From: Pseudonocardia sp. 73-21 | Lineage (GTDB): Bacteria > Actinomycetota > Actinomycetes > Mycobacteriales > Pseudonocardiaceae | Direction of reading: 5' to 3' | Assembly: GCF_001899645.1 (NCBI RefSeq) | Contig: NZ_MKVV01000091.1 | Span: 240,727-304,726 of the forward strand | Length of the DNA stretch: 64,000 nt | Shown: positions 52,230 to 61,727 of the stretch, piece after piece | How positions within the stretch are numbered: the first letter of the stretch is position 1 | How the letters are laid out: each line of letters begins with the position of its first letter | Notes under the pieces: model-generated | Database searches by the model: none | What the model was told of the DNA's origin: nothing | What the model saw: the letters and a program-made list of their open reading frames with translations, nothing else | Position numbers and translations under genes: made by a program

Positions 52230-53912
52230 GTGGCCGTCCACGGTATCGATCTCGGCACCACGAACTCCGCCATCGCGCGCACCGGCCCGGACGGGCGACC
52301 GCAGGTGCTCGCGGGGCTGTCGGGGGAGCCCACGACACCGTCCGTCGTGCTGTTCGCCTCGCCCGGCGAGCACGTCGTGGGGGAGGGGGCGCGGCGTGAG
52401 GCGCGACTGGATCCCGAGCACGTGTGCACCCTGGTCAAACGCCGGATGGGCGACGCCGAGTGGCGGTTCGTGGCGCACGGGAAGGCGTGGTCGGCGCCCG
52501 CGGTGTCGGCCCTGGTCCTGCGGAGCCTCGTCGCCGACGCCGCGTTCGCCTCCGGTGACGAGCCGACCGCCGCGGTGATCACCGTGCCCGCCTACTTCGG
52601 TGACGAGGAGCGGCGCGCCACGATGCTGGCCGGCACCTACGCCGGGCTCGACGTCCTCGACGTGCTGTCGGAGCCCATCGCGGCGGCGCTCGCCTACGGG
52701 TTCGGGCGGCTCGACGGCTCGCCCGAGCTCGCGAAGGGCGCCACGCACGAGACCGTTCTCGTCTACGACCTCGGCGGCGGCACGTTCGACGCCACCGTCA
52801 TCGAGCTGGCCGACCGCCGCATCTCCGTGCTCGCCGTGGAGGGCGACCACCAGCTCGGCGGCGCCGACTGGGACGAGCGCGTCGCCGTCGCCCTCTCACG
52901 CCGCTTCTGCGCCGACAACCCGGACGCCGAGGACCCCCTCGACGACTCCGCGGGCGCCCAGGCCCTCGTGCTCGCCGCGGAGCGGGCCAAGCAGCAGCTG
53001 AGCGACGCCGAGCGCACCGACGTGGTCGTCGCGCACGACGGCGCCCGCTCCACGATCACGCTCAGCCGCGCCGAGCTGGAGGAGATGACGGCGCCGCTGC
53101 TGCGCCGCACCGTCGACCTCACCCGCGCCTGCCTCGACGAGGCCGCCCGCCGCGGCGTGGGATGCGTCGACCGCGTGCTGCTCGTCGGCGGCTCGTCGCG
53201 CATGCCGGCGGTGGCCGAGGCGCTGCGCCGCGAGCTGGACCTCGACCCCCGCCTGCACGACCCCGACCTCGCCGTCGCCCGCGGCGCGGCGCTCTACGGG
53301 GAGAAGAAGGAACTGGAGCGCATGGTCGTCGCCGACCTGCGCACGCGCGGGCGGCTGCGGGACGGGGTGCCGCTGGAGGACGCCGCCTCCGCCGACGTCG
53401 ACGACGCCTGCCGCCGCGTCGCCGACGCGTTCCGGGTGCCGCTCGCGCAGGTGCGCCGGGCCGTCGAGGTCCAGGTGGACACGGTCGTCTCGCGCGGGTT
53501 CGGGGTGCTCGCCGTGAACTCGGCGGCCGGACGCCTGGAGCCCTCGTGGCTGGTGCACCGCAACGACCGCCTCCCGATCCGCACCAGCCGCAGCTACGGC
53601 ACGGTGCGCGCCGACCAGACCGAGATCGAGGTGACGGTCGTCGAGCAGCAGGGGCAGGCCGAGTCGTCGCGCCCCGAGGACGCCAAGGTGCTGATCGTCG
53701 GGCAGATCAGCGGCATCCCGGCGGGCCACGACGAGGGCAGCGAGGTGCGGGTGACGTTCGAGATGGGCTTCGACGGGGTCCTGCACGTCACGGCGTTCCA
53801 CGTCGACGCCGGGATCCCGCTCACGCTGATCGCCACCACCGGCGCCACGCTGAGCCAGGCCGAGGTGGCCCGCGAGCGTGATCAACTGGGAAAGACCCGG
53901 CGCCGTGAATGA
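52230..53912 (+). CDS. Hsp70 family chaperone, short (no helical lid)
   Basis: A 560-residue DnaK-like protein. The phosphate loops are HGIDLGTTNSAIA (near 5), VYDLGGGTFDATVIEL (near 178) and RVLLVGGSSRMPAVAEALRR (near 316). A beta-sandwich substrate domain follows (about 420-545), but the ~90-residue helical lid of DnaK is missing. It starts at GTG 52230 (VAVHGIDLGTTN), head-to-head with the GrpE-like gene. The stop overlaps the FN3-protein gene by eight bases, so they are coupled. Family proteins bind exposed hydrophobic peptides under stress. Confidence 0.9.
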   Translation: MAVHGIDLGTTNSAIARTGPDGRPQVLAGLSGEPTTPSVVLFASPGEHVVGEGARREARLDPEHVCTLVKRRMGDAEWRFVAHGKAWSAPAVSALVLRSLVADAAFASGDEPTAAVITVPAYFGDEERRATMLAGTYAGLDVLDVLSEPIAAALAYGFGRLDGSPELAKGATHETVLVYDLGGGTFDATVIELADRRISVLAVEGDHQLGGADWDERVAVALSRRFCADNPDAEDPLDDSAGAQALVLAAERAKQQLSDAERTDVVVAHDGARSTITLSRAELEEMTAPLLRRTVDLTRACLDEAARRGVGCVDRVLLVGGSSRMPAVAEALRRELDLDPRLHDPDLAVARGAALYGEKKELERMVVADLRTRGRLRDGVPLEDAASADVDDACRRVADAFRVPLAQVRRAVEVQVDTVVSRGFGVLAVNSAAGRLEPSWLVHRNDRLPIRTSRSYGTVRADQTEIEVTVVEQQGQAESSRPEDAKVLIVGQISGIPAGHDEGSEVRVTFEMGFDGVLHVTAFHVDAGIPLTLIATTGATLSQAEVARERDQLGKTRRRE

Positions 53913-55854
53913 GTTCGACCCGAACGACTACCGAAAGCGCGTCCTCGCGGCCGTCGAGAAGCGGGGCGGGCCCGACACCTCCGACCCGTTCGAGCTCTAC
54001 GACCTCCCGCTCGACGACGACCTGACCGACGCCGAGGTCGCCGCCCGGGTTGCCGAGGTGTGGGGGTTCTGGCAGCGGCAGCGCGACCATCCCAAGTACC
54101 GCGTGCTCGTCGCGCTGCTCGTGGCCACCCACGACGAGCGCAGTGCCGAGCTGCTCGACGCCGGGCACCGGGCGCTCGCCGTCGCGCGGGTGCGGGCCTG
54201 GCGGGAGCAGCGCGACTCCGCCCGCTACGCCCTGCTGGACTCCGCGATCTCCCGGCTCGTCGCCCGGCACGGCGGGGTGCCGCGCGACAAGATCGCGGGC
54301 CTCGACGAGGTGGGCGCGCTGGCCGGGCTGACCCCCGCCGAGGTGACCGCGCGCCTGCGCCGCCACCGGATCATCGACCCCGCCCGGCCCACCGACCGCG
54401 GACGCCAGGTGCGGGCGCTGCTGGACGAGTTCGGGCGCCTCACCGGCGGCGCGACCCCGGCCACGCTGCTCGTCCTCATGGGCCTGGAGCCCACCGCATC
54501 CGAGGAGCAGGTGCGGGCGGGCGGCGCGGCGTGGCGGTCCCGGGCCCGGGAGCTTCCGGCCGGGCGGCTGCGTGCCGTGGTCGACGAGCTGCTGGTGCAC
54601 GTCGCGGACCTGCTCGAACCCGGCCGCGACGCCGTCGAGCGCTACCTCGACACGGTGGCCGCGGAGGTCGCCGAGCACCTGCGCCCGCGCGTGCGGGCCG
54701 CGGTGCTGGTGGAGGACCGGCTCGTCGCCGAGGACCACGCGTTCCTGCTCGACGAGGCCGTGGCGCTGGGGCTGGACCGGCGCCGCGCCACGGCGGTGAT
54801 CGTCGGGCTGGCCGCCGAGCTGCAGGCACCCATCGAGACCGCGCCGCCGGTGGAGCCCGCCCGACCTGCCCTGCGCGACTGGGAGGAGCCGCTGCGTGCG
54901 GCCCGTGCGGCCCTGCGGGCGGGCCGTCCGGTCGAGGCGCGGCGGCGGGTCGAGCAGGCCCGGCGGTCGGCCGGGCCGGACGGAGCGACGCCGGTGCGGG
55001 CCGTCGCCGACGAGATCACCGCCGTGCTCGACGAGGCCGACACCCGCCGCCTGGCCGCGGCGGCGGCCGCCGCCGACCGGCGCTGGGTGGAGGCGCTGGA
55101 GCATCTCGAGCACCTGGAGCGGACCGCCGCCGACGTGCCCGGCCATCCCGCCGACGATCTCGCGACGGCCCGCCGGGAGGTCGCGGAGGCCGACGCCGCC
55201 GTCGCCGCCGCCCTCGCCGGACCGGACGCCGGGCGCGCCGCGGCACTGGCCGCCGTGCTGGAGCGCTGCCCCGGCCACCCGGCCGCGGCCGCCGCGCTCG
55301 CGCAGGTCCCGCTCGCCGCGCCGGGCTGGGTCAGCGCCACCCGCGACGCCCGGGGGAACGTCGTCGTGCTGTGGGAACCGACCGCCGACGGTGCCGGCTA
55401 CCGCGTGCGCCGCCGTCGCGCGGACGGCTCGTGGCAGGTCGTCGGCCGGGTCGCCGACGCCGCGATCGAGGACGGCGGCGCCCCGGTGATCGGCACCCCC
55501 GTCTACGCGGTGAGCGCCGTGGTGGGCGGGCGGACCTCGGCGGAGACGCGGTCCGACGCGGCGCCCGTGCCGGTGGCGCCCGTGCCGGTGGTGCCCGCCG
55601 GTCCCGCCGCTCCCGTCGACGTCCGGGCCGTCCGCGCCCCGGACGGGTCGGTGCGCGTGAGCTGGACGGGATGCGGCGACGTCGAGTACCGCGTCCGCAG
55701 CCGCGACGCGCGGGGGAGCTGGCGGGTGGTCGGGCGCACCCGCGCCACCGCGCTGGAGGACGGCGGGGCCGGCCCCGGGCCCCTGCCGACCTACGCCGTG
55801 AGCGCGGCCTCGGGCGGGGCCCGGTCGGTCGAGGTGGAGTCGTCCCCCGGGTGA
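53905..55854 (+). CDS. Hsp70-associated protein with C-terminal FN3-like domains
   Basis: A 649-residue protein coupled to the Hsp70 gene. The N-terminus (NEFDPNDYRKRVLAAVEKRG then DPFELYDLPLDDD) suggests a client or J-like adaptor region. Residues 90-470 are alpha-helical with repeated Ala/Arg/Glu helices. Two FN3-like domains follow (about 473-545: VVVLWEPTADGAGYRVRRRR; about 571-649: VRVSWTGCGDVEYRVRSRDA). No catalytic motif is seen. The GTG start is 8 bases before the Hsp70 stop. I infer a scaffold or client-recruiting partner. Confidence 0.65.
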   Translation: MNEFDPNDYRKRVLAAVEKRGGPDTSDPFELYDLPLDDDLTDAEVAARVAEVWGFWQRQRDHPKYRVLVALLVATHDERSAELLDAGHRALAVARVRAWREQRDSARYALLDSAISRLVARHGGVPRDKIAGLDEVGALAGLTPAEVTARLRRHRIIDPARPTDRGRQVRALLDEFGRLTGGATPATLLVLMGLEPTASEEQVRAGGAAWRSRARELPAGRLRAVVDELLVHVADLLEPGRDAVERYLDTVAAEVAEHLRPRVRAAVLVEDRLVAEDHAFLLDEAVALGLDRRRATAVIVGLAAELQAPIETAPPVEPARPALRDWEEPLRAARAALRAGRPVEARRRVEQARRSAGPDGATPVRAVADEITAVLDEADTRRLAAAAAAADRRWVEALEHLEHLERTAADVPGHPADDLATARREVAEADAAVAAALAGPDAGRAAALAAVLERCPGHPAAAAALAQVPLAAPGWVSATRDARGNVVVLWEPTADGAGYRVRRRRADGSWQVVGRVADAAIEDGGAPVIGTPVYAVSAVVGGRTSAETRSDAAPVPVAPVPVVPAGPAAPVDVRAVRAPDGSVRVSWTGCGDVEYRVRSRDARGSWRVVGRTRATALEDGGAGPGPLPTYAVSAASGGARSVEVESSPG

Positions 55855-56010
55855 CGGCGGCGGCCCTCACCCCTGCGGGCACCATTTCCGGGCACACTGG
55901 ACGAGCGCCCCGAACCGGGCACCGACCGGAGTTGGATCACCGGGGACTACGGTGGACGCCGCGTCCGTATTGTGAACTATGCCGAGCAACGTGAAACAGG
56001 AACAGGGGAC

Positions 56011-57123
56011 ATGAACCTTCGGATTTTCGGCTGGTCCTATGCCGTGACGATCGTGGCGCTGATCGTCGCGTTCCTCTACGGCGGCTGGGAGGCGTTCGTC
56101 CTCTGCGTGATCCTGGGCATCCTGGAGATCTCGCTGTCGTTCGACAACGCGGTGGTCAACGCGACCGTGCTGGAGCGGATGGACCCGTTCTGGCAGCGCA
56201 TCTTCCTCACCGTCGGCATCGTGATCGCCGTGTTCGGTATGCGGCTGGTGTTCCCGCTCGTCATCGTGGCGGTCACCGCCGGGCTCAACCCCGTGGAGGC
56301 GTTGACGCTCGCGCTGGAGAAGCGCCCCGAGAGCGACCCCACGAGCTACGCGTACCTGCTCAACGAGGCCTACCCGCAGATCGCCGCGTTCGGCGGCATG
56401 TTCCTGTTCATGCTGTTCCTGGACTGGATGTTCGACGACCGCGACATCAAGTGGCTCGTGTGGCTGGAGAAGCCGCTCGCGAAGATCGGGCAGCTGTCGC
56501 GGCTGTCCATCGTGCTCGCGCTCGTCGTCCTGGTGGTGATGGCCGAGACGCTCGCCGAGGAGCCCGCGGTGGTACTCCTCGCCGGCTCGCTGGGCCTCGT
56601 GACGTACCTGCTGGTCAACGGTCTGGGTGACTTCTTCGACCAGGCCGTGGACGAGCCCGGGGACGGCGAGCAGGCCTCCTCCAACGGGTCCGGGCCGTCG
56701 CAGCTCGCGAAGGCCAGCGGCAAGGCCGGGTTCTTCCTGTTCCTCTACCTCGAGGTCCTCGACGCCGCGTTCTCCTTCGACGGCGTCATCGGCGCGTTCG
56801 CGATCACCACCGACCCGATCATCATCGCGCTGGGCCTCGGCCTCATCGGCGCGATGTTCGTCCGGTCGCTCACGGTGTTCCTGGTGCGCAAGGGCACGCT
56901 GGCCGACTACGTCTACCTTGAGCACGGCGCGCACTGGGCCATCGGCGCGCTGTCGGTGATCCTGCTGGTGGGCATCGGCTACCACGTCAACGAGATCGTC
57001 ACGGGCCTGCTCGGTGTCGCGTTCATCGGTGCGGCGTTCCTGTCGAGCATCCTGCGCAACCGCAAGCTCGCCGCCGAGGGCGTCGAGACCCACAAGACAG
57101 CCGAGGAGTTGGCAAGCAAGTGA
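56011..57123 (+). CDS. DUF475 (TerC-superfamily) integral membrane protein
   Basis: A 370-residue membrane protein with about nine helices. LEISLSFDNAVVNATVLERM (near 42) and the paired EVLDAAFSFDGVIGAFA (near 250) are the two Asp-containing helices of the TerC superfamily; DUF475 is a close branch. They are predicted to bind or export metal ions, probably Mn, and work with TerD. The ATG at 56011 has AGGGG just upstream. Its last codon overlaps the TerD gene in GTGA. Confidence 0.9.
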   Translation: MNLRIFGWSYAVTIVALIVAFLYGGWEAFVLCVILGILEISLSFDNAVVNATVLERMDPFWQRIFLTVGIVIAVFGMRLVFPLVIVAVTAGLNPVEALTLALEKRPESDPTSYAYLLNEAYPQIAAFGGMFLFMLFLDWMFDDRDIKWLVWLEKPLAKIGQLSRLSIVLALVVLVVMAETLAEEPAVVLLAGSLGLVTYLLVNGLGDFFDQAVDEPGDGEQASSNGSGPSQLAKASGKAGFFLFLYLEVLDAAFSFDGVIGAFAITTDPIIIALGLGLIGAMFVRSLTVFLVRKGTLADYVYLEHGAHWAIGALSVILLVGIGYHVNEIVTGLLGVAFIGAAFLSSILRNRKLAAEGVETHKTAEELASK

Positions 57124-57695
57124 CCATCTCACTGGAGAAGGGCCAGAAGGTCTCCCTGGCCAAGCGCAGCGGCGGCAGCCTGTCCGTCGTGCGGATGGGC
57201 CTGGGCTGGGACGCCGTCAAGAAGCGCGGCCTGTTCGGCTCCAGGTCGCAGTCCATCGACCTCGACGCGTCGGCGCTGCTGTTCGACGCGGCCGGCACGC
57301 TCGTGGACGCCGTCTGGTTCCGCCAGCTGCGCAGCCACGACGGCGCCGTGCAGCACACCGGCGACAACCTCACCGGCGACGGGGACGGCGACGACGAGTC
57401 CGTCATCGTCGACCTCCCGCGGCTGTCGCCGGCCGTCACGCAGATCGTGTTCACGGTCAACTCGTTCACCGGCCAGGACTTCTCGCAGATCGAGAACGCC
57501 TTCTGCCGGCTCGTCGACGAGACCACGAACGAGGAGCTTGCCCGCTACGAGCTGACCGGGTCGGGGCGCCACAACGCCCAGATCATGGCCAAGGTCAGCC
57601 GCGACGGGGCCGGGTGGACGATGACGGCGATCGGGGCCATCGCCAACGGCCGCACGTTCCAGGACCTGCTGCCCGACACGGTGGCGTACCTGTAG
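57120..57695 (+). CDS. TerD family protein
   Basis: A 191-residue TerD protein. KGQKVSLAKRSGGSLSVVRM, GLGWDAVKKRGLFGSRSQSI and the Ca-binding loop HTGDNLTGDGDGDDE (near 78) are intact. TerD proteins bind Ca and give resistance to tellurite, colicins, phages and oxidative stress. Start GTG 57120 overlaps the DUF475 gene. Its end DTVAYL is echoed by a nearby out-of-frame LLSYL stub, probably by chance. Confidence 0.93.
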   Translation: MTISLEKGQKVSLAKRSGGSLSVVRMGLGWDAVKKRGLFGSRSQSIDLDASALLFDAAGTLVDAVWFRQLRSHDGAVQHTGDNLTGDGDGDDESVIVDLPRLSPAVTQIVFTVNSFTGQDFSQIENAFCRLVDETTNEELARYELTGSGRHNAQIMAKVSRDGAGWTMTAIGAIANGRTFQDLLPDTVAYL

Positions 57696-57823
57696 AGCTC
57701 GCTCCATGCGCGATTCCACGGCGATGCTGCTGAGCTACCTGTAGGCGATGACGTGCACGAGCGCGTGGTGGTCGGCGCACGTGGCGCGGGTCGAGACGCG
57801 GCGCGGGAGGCCTGAAAAGGGTC

Positions 57824-57863
57824 GTGCGCGGATATCGGTGCCGGGGCACCGATATCCGCGCAC
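57824..57863. terminator. 40-base perfect hairpin, copy 2 (between TerD and TerB)
   Basis: GTGCGCGGATATCGGTGCC pairs perfectly with its complement around a GG loop (19-bp arms). It has the same outer nine bases and similar right flank as copy 1 at 40250. It lies between the convergent TerD and TerB genes, fitting a bidirectional terminator. Confidence 0.75.
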
Positions 57864-57879
57864 GGGCGACGCAGTCGCG

Positions 57880-58335
57880 CTACAGGTCGAAGTCCGACGG
57901 CGGGATGTTCACCGCCTGGCAGGCCTCCCGCACGGCCTGCTGCTCGTCCTTGTCGAAGTCGCCGTCGGCGCCGCCGATGATGATGCCGACCTGGATCACG
58001 GCGCGGGCGGCGTCGGGCTTGCTCTTCAGCTTGCCGATGGTGGCGATGGCCTCCACCTTGCCGAAGTCGTAGTCGCGCTCCAGCTTCGAGGAGTAGAACT
58101 CGAAGTGCTGCTGCAGCTCGGCCGGGTCGAACACCGACAGCGCGTCGTTGCTGCCGATGAACTGCGCGGTCTTGCGGCGCTCGTCGGCGGTGATGGTGCC
58201 GTCGGCAGCGGCGATGAGCGCACACATCGCCATGCTCGCCTTCGCGAAGTCCTTGCTCTGGAACTTCGCGACCTGCGTCTTCGTCGTCGAGGTCATATCG
58301 GTGAGCTTGCTCTTGAGCTGGTCCCACAGCGCCAT
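57880..58335 (-). CDS. terB: TerB-like tellurite resistance protein
   Basis: A 151-residue all-helical TerB-type protein. FAKASMAMCALIAAADGTIT (with Asp) and VGIIIGGADGDFDKDEQQAV are the two metal-site helices. TerB probably senses metals and connects TerD with TerC proteins at the membrane. It is the last gene of the leftward ter operon. The ATG at 58335 follows GAAGGAA. Confidence 0.92.
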   Translation of the reverse strand: MALWDQLKSKLTDMTSTTKTQVAKFQSKDFAKASMAMCALIAAADGTITADERRKTAQFIGSNDALSVFDPAELQQHFEFYSSKLERDYDFGKVEAIATIGKLKSKPDAARAVIQVGIIIGGADGDFDKDEQQAVREACQAVNIPPSDFDL

Positions 58336-58369
58336 TGCGCGCGTTCCTTCCGGGTTGTGATGGCTACGT

Positions 58370-59233
58370 CTAGAGACTGCCAGAAACGGACAAACTGGCG
58401 GCGGCCGCATGGTCGTGCAGCCACCCCAGCAGCTCCGCTCCGGCCCGTACCCCGGTCGCCGTCGTGACGGCCAGGTGGTCGAGGGCGAAGCCCGAATCCG
58501 CGAGCTCCCCGTGCGCCGGGCGGATCGCGGCGTCGGCGAAGGCGAGCAGGTCGGCGTCGAGCAGGGAGTCGCCGGCGGCGAGCACCGGGCCGACGCCGCA
58601 CCGGTCGCGGACCTCGGCCGCGGCGGCCGACTTGGTCAGCGGCCGCGGCACCGCGTAGACCTTGCGGCCCTGCAACGACACCGTCCACCCGCGCGGATCG
58701 CACCAGACGGTGAGCTCGTCGACCCAGCCGTCCGGCAGAGCGGCGCGGTCCACCACGGCGTAGGCGAACAGATCGCTCGCGACGCGCTGGTTGAGCACGA
58801 AGTCCCCGCCGTTGTCCCGCATCCGGGCCTCGACGTCGGCCGGCGGCGCGCAGTCGGTGAGCCGGGAACGGACGGTGGCCGACCAGGCGGCGTCCGGTAC
58901 GCCGTCCACCAGCAGGTGCCCGCCGTTGCTCGCGATGGCGTAGCGGGCGGGCGGGCCGGGCAGGTGGACGCGGGCGAGCTGCTCCGGGGTGCGCGTGGTG
59001 GTCGGGACGACGGTGGCGACGGCCTGCAGACGCTCGAGGAGAACAGCCGCATCCTCCGTCATGAACGACAGCGGCGCGTTGCGGAAGAGCTCCACGCACA
59101 GCAGCCGGGGGGCGTCGGCGTCGGGCATGTCCAGGGCGAGCGCGGCCGCGGAGTAGATCACCGTACGGTCGAGGTCCACGCAGACGACCGGCCGACGTGC
59201 TTCCTCCCGCGGAGGCCGCATCAACGCCGTCAC
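58370..59233 (-). CDS. HAD-superfamily hydrolase of ter cluster
   Basis: A 287-residue Cof-like HAD phosphatase: the nucleophile motif VCVDLDRTVIYS (Asp20, Asp22), KSAAAAEVRD with Lys, and AGDSLLDADLLAFAD (near 219). In ter biosynthetic clusters a HAD protein dephosphorylates a sugar- or nucleoside-like intermediate. The GTG at 59233 overlaps the StiP-like stop by four bases. It follows in the operon after the two PRTases. Confidence 0.9.
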   Translation of the reverse strand: MTALMRPPREEARRPVVCVDLDRTVIYSAAALALDMPDADAPRLLCVELFRNAPLSFMTEDAAVLLERLQAVATVVPTTTRTPEQLARVHLPGPPARYAIASNGGHLLVDGVPDAAWSATVRSRLTDCAPPADVEARMRDNGGDFVLNQRVASDLFAYAVVDRAALPDGWVDELTVWCDPRGWTVSLQGRKVYAVPRPLTKSAAAAEVRDRCGVGPVLAAGDSLLDADLLAFADAAIRPAHGELADSGFALDHLAVTTATGVRAGAELLGWLHDHAAAASLSVSGSL

Positions 59234-60363
59234 CGCGCGGCCGTCAGACCGTCGGCGCCCGTGGCGCCGCGGGTGAACCGGGGATGGATCAGCCCGACGC
59301 AGCTGTAGGGCAGCCCGGCCACCTCCTCCACCGGCACGCCGCGCCGCTGTGCCAGCAACCGGACGTGCCCGAGGTCGGCGGCCGGCGCGCCCTCCCGCAC
59401 CAGCACCTTCCACGGCACCCGCCGCAGCAGCACGCGCGTGGTCTCCCCGACCCCGGGCTTGACGAGGTTGGCGTCGCCGATGCCGTACTCGTCGACGATC
59501 CGGTCGACCGCGGCCCAGCCGGCGTAGTCCGGGGTGCGTCCGGTGGGCGCCGTGGTGTCGGTGACGCCCGCGAACTCCGCGGTCACGGCGTCGAGGAACG
59601 CCGTGGAGACGTCGGCGCCCGCGAGCTCCGCGTAGAACTTGGCCCCGTGGTACTGGCCGGGGCCGATCAGCCGGTCGTTGAGCACCGTGCGCGACACCAG
59701 CCCCGAGACCGTCGAGTTGAGGCACGCCGACGCGATCAGCCAGTCGTCGCGGGTGCCGAACGTGCGCACGCAACGGCCGGGATCGGCGAGCACCGCGAGA
59801 TCGGGGTCGAAGGCGGTGCCGTCCAGGGCGGCGGCGAGCTCGCGGGCGATGGCGCCCTTGCCCGTCCACCCGTCGACGAACACGACCTGCGCCGGGTCGT
59901 GGTGCTCGGCGAGGTGGCGCAGCGCCAGCTGGTCGATCCCCCGGCCGCGGACGATGGACACCGCGTAGTGCGGCAGGTCCAGGCCGTGGCGCTGCTGCGC
60001 CCAGCGCCGCAGCAGCACGCCGACGGGGGTGCCGGCGCGGGCCAGCGAGACCAGCACGATCTCGCTGGGATCGTCTCCGCCGCGCTCGGCGAGCACCAGC
60101 TCCGCCACCGTGCCGACGGCCTGCGCCAGCCGCGGCGCCGAGGAGGCCAGCGCGGAGCGGTAGAGCTCCAGGTACGCGTCATCGGGCTGGTACTCCTGCG
60201 GCAGCGACTCGGCGTAGTGCGCGCCGCCGCTCTGCACGGCCTCCTCGCGCTCCTCGGTGGGCGCCTCCAGTGCGACGCCGGACAGGTCGGTGAGCAGCCA
60301 CCGCACGTCGTCGGGGGCGTAGCTGCCGAAGGCGGGGCCGCGGAGCGGTTCCGGTGTGGTCAT
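59230..60363 (-). CDS. StiP-like phosphoribosyltransferase with PELOTA-type domain
   Basis: A 377-residue protein of the group annotated as StiP cysteine protease family but built as a PRTase. FGSYAPDDVRWLLTDL, SLPQEYQPDDAYLELY, IVLVSLARAGTPVGVLLRRW, the loop VVFVDGWTGKGAIAREL (near 164) and GPGQYHGAKFYAELAG are typical. The C-terminal ~90 residues (ANLVKPGVGETTRVLLRRVP, LAQRRGVPVEEVAGLPYSC) form a PELOTA RNA-binding-like domain. Ter clusters use this with a second PRTase. ATGA overlap with the PRTase-TRSP gene. Confidence 0.88.
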   Translation of the reverse strand: MTTPEPLRGPAFGSYAPDDVRWLLTDLSGVALEAPTEEREEAVQSGGAHYAESLPQEYQPDDAYLELYRSALASSAPRLAQAVGTVAELVLAERGGDDPSEIVLVSLARAGTPVGVLLRRWAQQRHGLDLPHYAVSIVRGRGIDQLALRHLAEHHDPAQVVFVDGWTGKGAIARELAAALDGTAFDPDLAVLADPGRCVRTFGTRDDWLIASACLNSTVSGLVSRTVLNDRLIGPGQYHGAKFYAELAGADVSTAFLDAVTAEFAGVTDTTAPTGRTPDYAGWAAVDRIVDEYGIGDANLVKPGVGETTRVLLRRVPWKVLVREGAPAADLGHVRLLAQRRGVPVEEVAGLPYSCVGLIHPRFTRGATGADGLTAAR

Positions 60364-61727
60364 GCCGAGTGCTCCGGGGTGGGGAGAGGTGCCGTGTGGT
60401 CGGTGGGGGTGCCGTCGCCGACGACCACCACGGAGAGGCGACGGGTGTGCGGGCGCAGCTCGGCGAGCAGGCCCGAGTACAGCAGCGGGGTGTCGGCGGG
60501 AGGGTCGACGACCACGACGACGTGGTCCCACGCCGCGCTACCGGAGTGGGGGGCCACGTTGTAGGCGAACCGCGGGCCCGGCCCGTCGGCCGGGTCGTCG
60601 TGGGCGGGGAAGGTGATGCCGCTGCGCAGCGCGTAACCCGGCTCGTCGACGACGACGGCGGGGGAGCGCGTGGTGGTGGAGAACGCGACGTCGTGGCCCC
60701 CCCGGCCGTCGACGCCGTCGGCCAGGGTCTGGGCCAGCCGCAGCGGCAGCGCCATCAGCTCCTCGGTGCCGAGCACCAGGGTGCGCTCACCGGGCCGGAC
60801 GCCGACCGCCGCGGCCATCGCGGGCAGGGCCGCGGCGAGCGCGGCGTGGTCGGCGGGGGAGAAGCCGTGGCGCCCACCCGCGGGGCACCCCGGGTCCGGC
60901 AGCACCATCCGCGAGTCGGGCTCCCCGTGCGTACGGGTCGGGGTGTCGGGGCGCGCTGCGTCGACCTGTGCGCGGATCGCCTCCGCCCGCGCGACGACGT
61001 CGTCCGGCAGCTCGACGACGCCGCGCGCCAGCGACACGACGTCCAGCCGCGCGCCCATAGCCGCCACCCCGTCGACGAGGTGCGCGTCGTCGGTCCGGAC
61101 GTCCACCAGCGCGGCCACGACGTAGCGCTCCCGCGGCGCGACCCGGTGCAGGGCGGTGATCGTGTTGAGGACGGTGCGGCCCGTGCTCAGCTCGTCGTCG
61201 ACGAGGACGAGCGGGCGCGCATCGGTGAGCAGAGCCCGGTCACGGGGCAGCAGCAGGTGCTCGGTGGCGTGCGAGTGCTCCTCGGTGAACCCGCCGAACG
61301 TGGCGACACCGGGCACCGGGCGACGCGTGGAGTGCAGGTAGGGCGCCCCACCGAGGCCCTCGGCGACGCAGTGGCCCAGGGCCGTGGCGGTCTCGGCGAA
61401 CCCGAGCACCATCGCGTCCACGTCGTCCACCGCACCGCGGGGGAGCGCCGCGGCGGCGTCGCGGTCGCCGGCGATCGCCCGGTGCAGCAGCGCGGTGGGC
61501 AGCGGCCGGAACGGCCGGTCGGCCAGCGCGTCGGCGACGAGGCGGCCCAGCAGCAGCCCGGCCGCGCGCACCAGCCTCGGGTCGGTGGGCACGTGCTTGC
61601 CCAGCACCCGCGAGACCAGCAGCTGGGCCCGTCTCGGGTTGCGGCGCAGCGCCAGGCCCAGCAGCGCCGCCGCGTCGCCGTGGACCCGGACGCCGAGGCG
61701 GTCGGCGACGCCGAGGGTGCGGGTCAC
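60360..61727 (-). CDS. Phosphoribosyltransferase with TRSP domain
   Basis: A 455-residue protein. The PRPP-binding loop is LVLVDDELSTGRTVLNTITA (near 174), with HSHATEHLLLPRD and FGGFTEEHSHA nearby. The C-terminal third contains the name-giving TRSP motif (STTTRSPAVVV, near 350) and RFAYNVAP. With the StiP-like protein it is predicted to join a base and phosphoribose in a nucleoside-like product. Start GTG 61727 overlaps the lyase stop. Confidence 0.9.
   Translation of the reverse strand: MTRTLGVADRLGVRVHGDAAALLGLALRRNPRRAQLLVSRVLGKHVPTDPRLVRAAGLLLGRLVADALADRPFRPLPTALLHRAIAGDRDAAAALPRGAVDDVDAMVLGFAETATALGHCVAEGLGGAPYLHSTRRPVPGVATFGGFTEEHSHATEHLLLPRDRALLTDARPLVLVDDELSTGRTVLNTITALHRVAPRERYVVAALVDVRTDDAHLVDGVAAMGARLDVVSLARGVVELPDDVVARAEAIRAQVDAARPDTPTRTHGEPDSRMVLPDPGCPAGGRHGFSPADHAALAAALPAMAAAVGVRPGERTLVLGTEELMALPLRLAQTLADGVDGRGGHDVAFSTTTRSPAVVVDEPGYALRSGITFPAHDDPADGPGPRFAYNVAPHSGSAAWDHVVVVVDPPADTPLLYSGLLAELRPHTRRLSVVVVGDGTPTDHTAPLPTPEHSA

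Noticed and set aside
57696..57742. Stub MRDSTAMLLSYL after the TerD stop, resembling TerD's own end
   Set aside because: Twelve codons without a ribosome site. The AYL/SYL likeness is too short to claim duplication.
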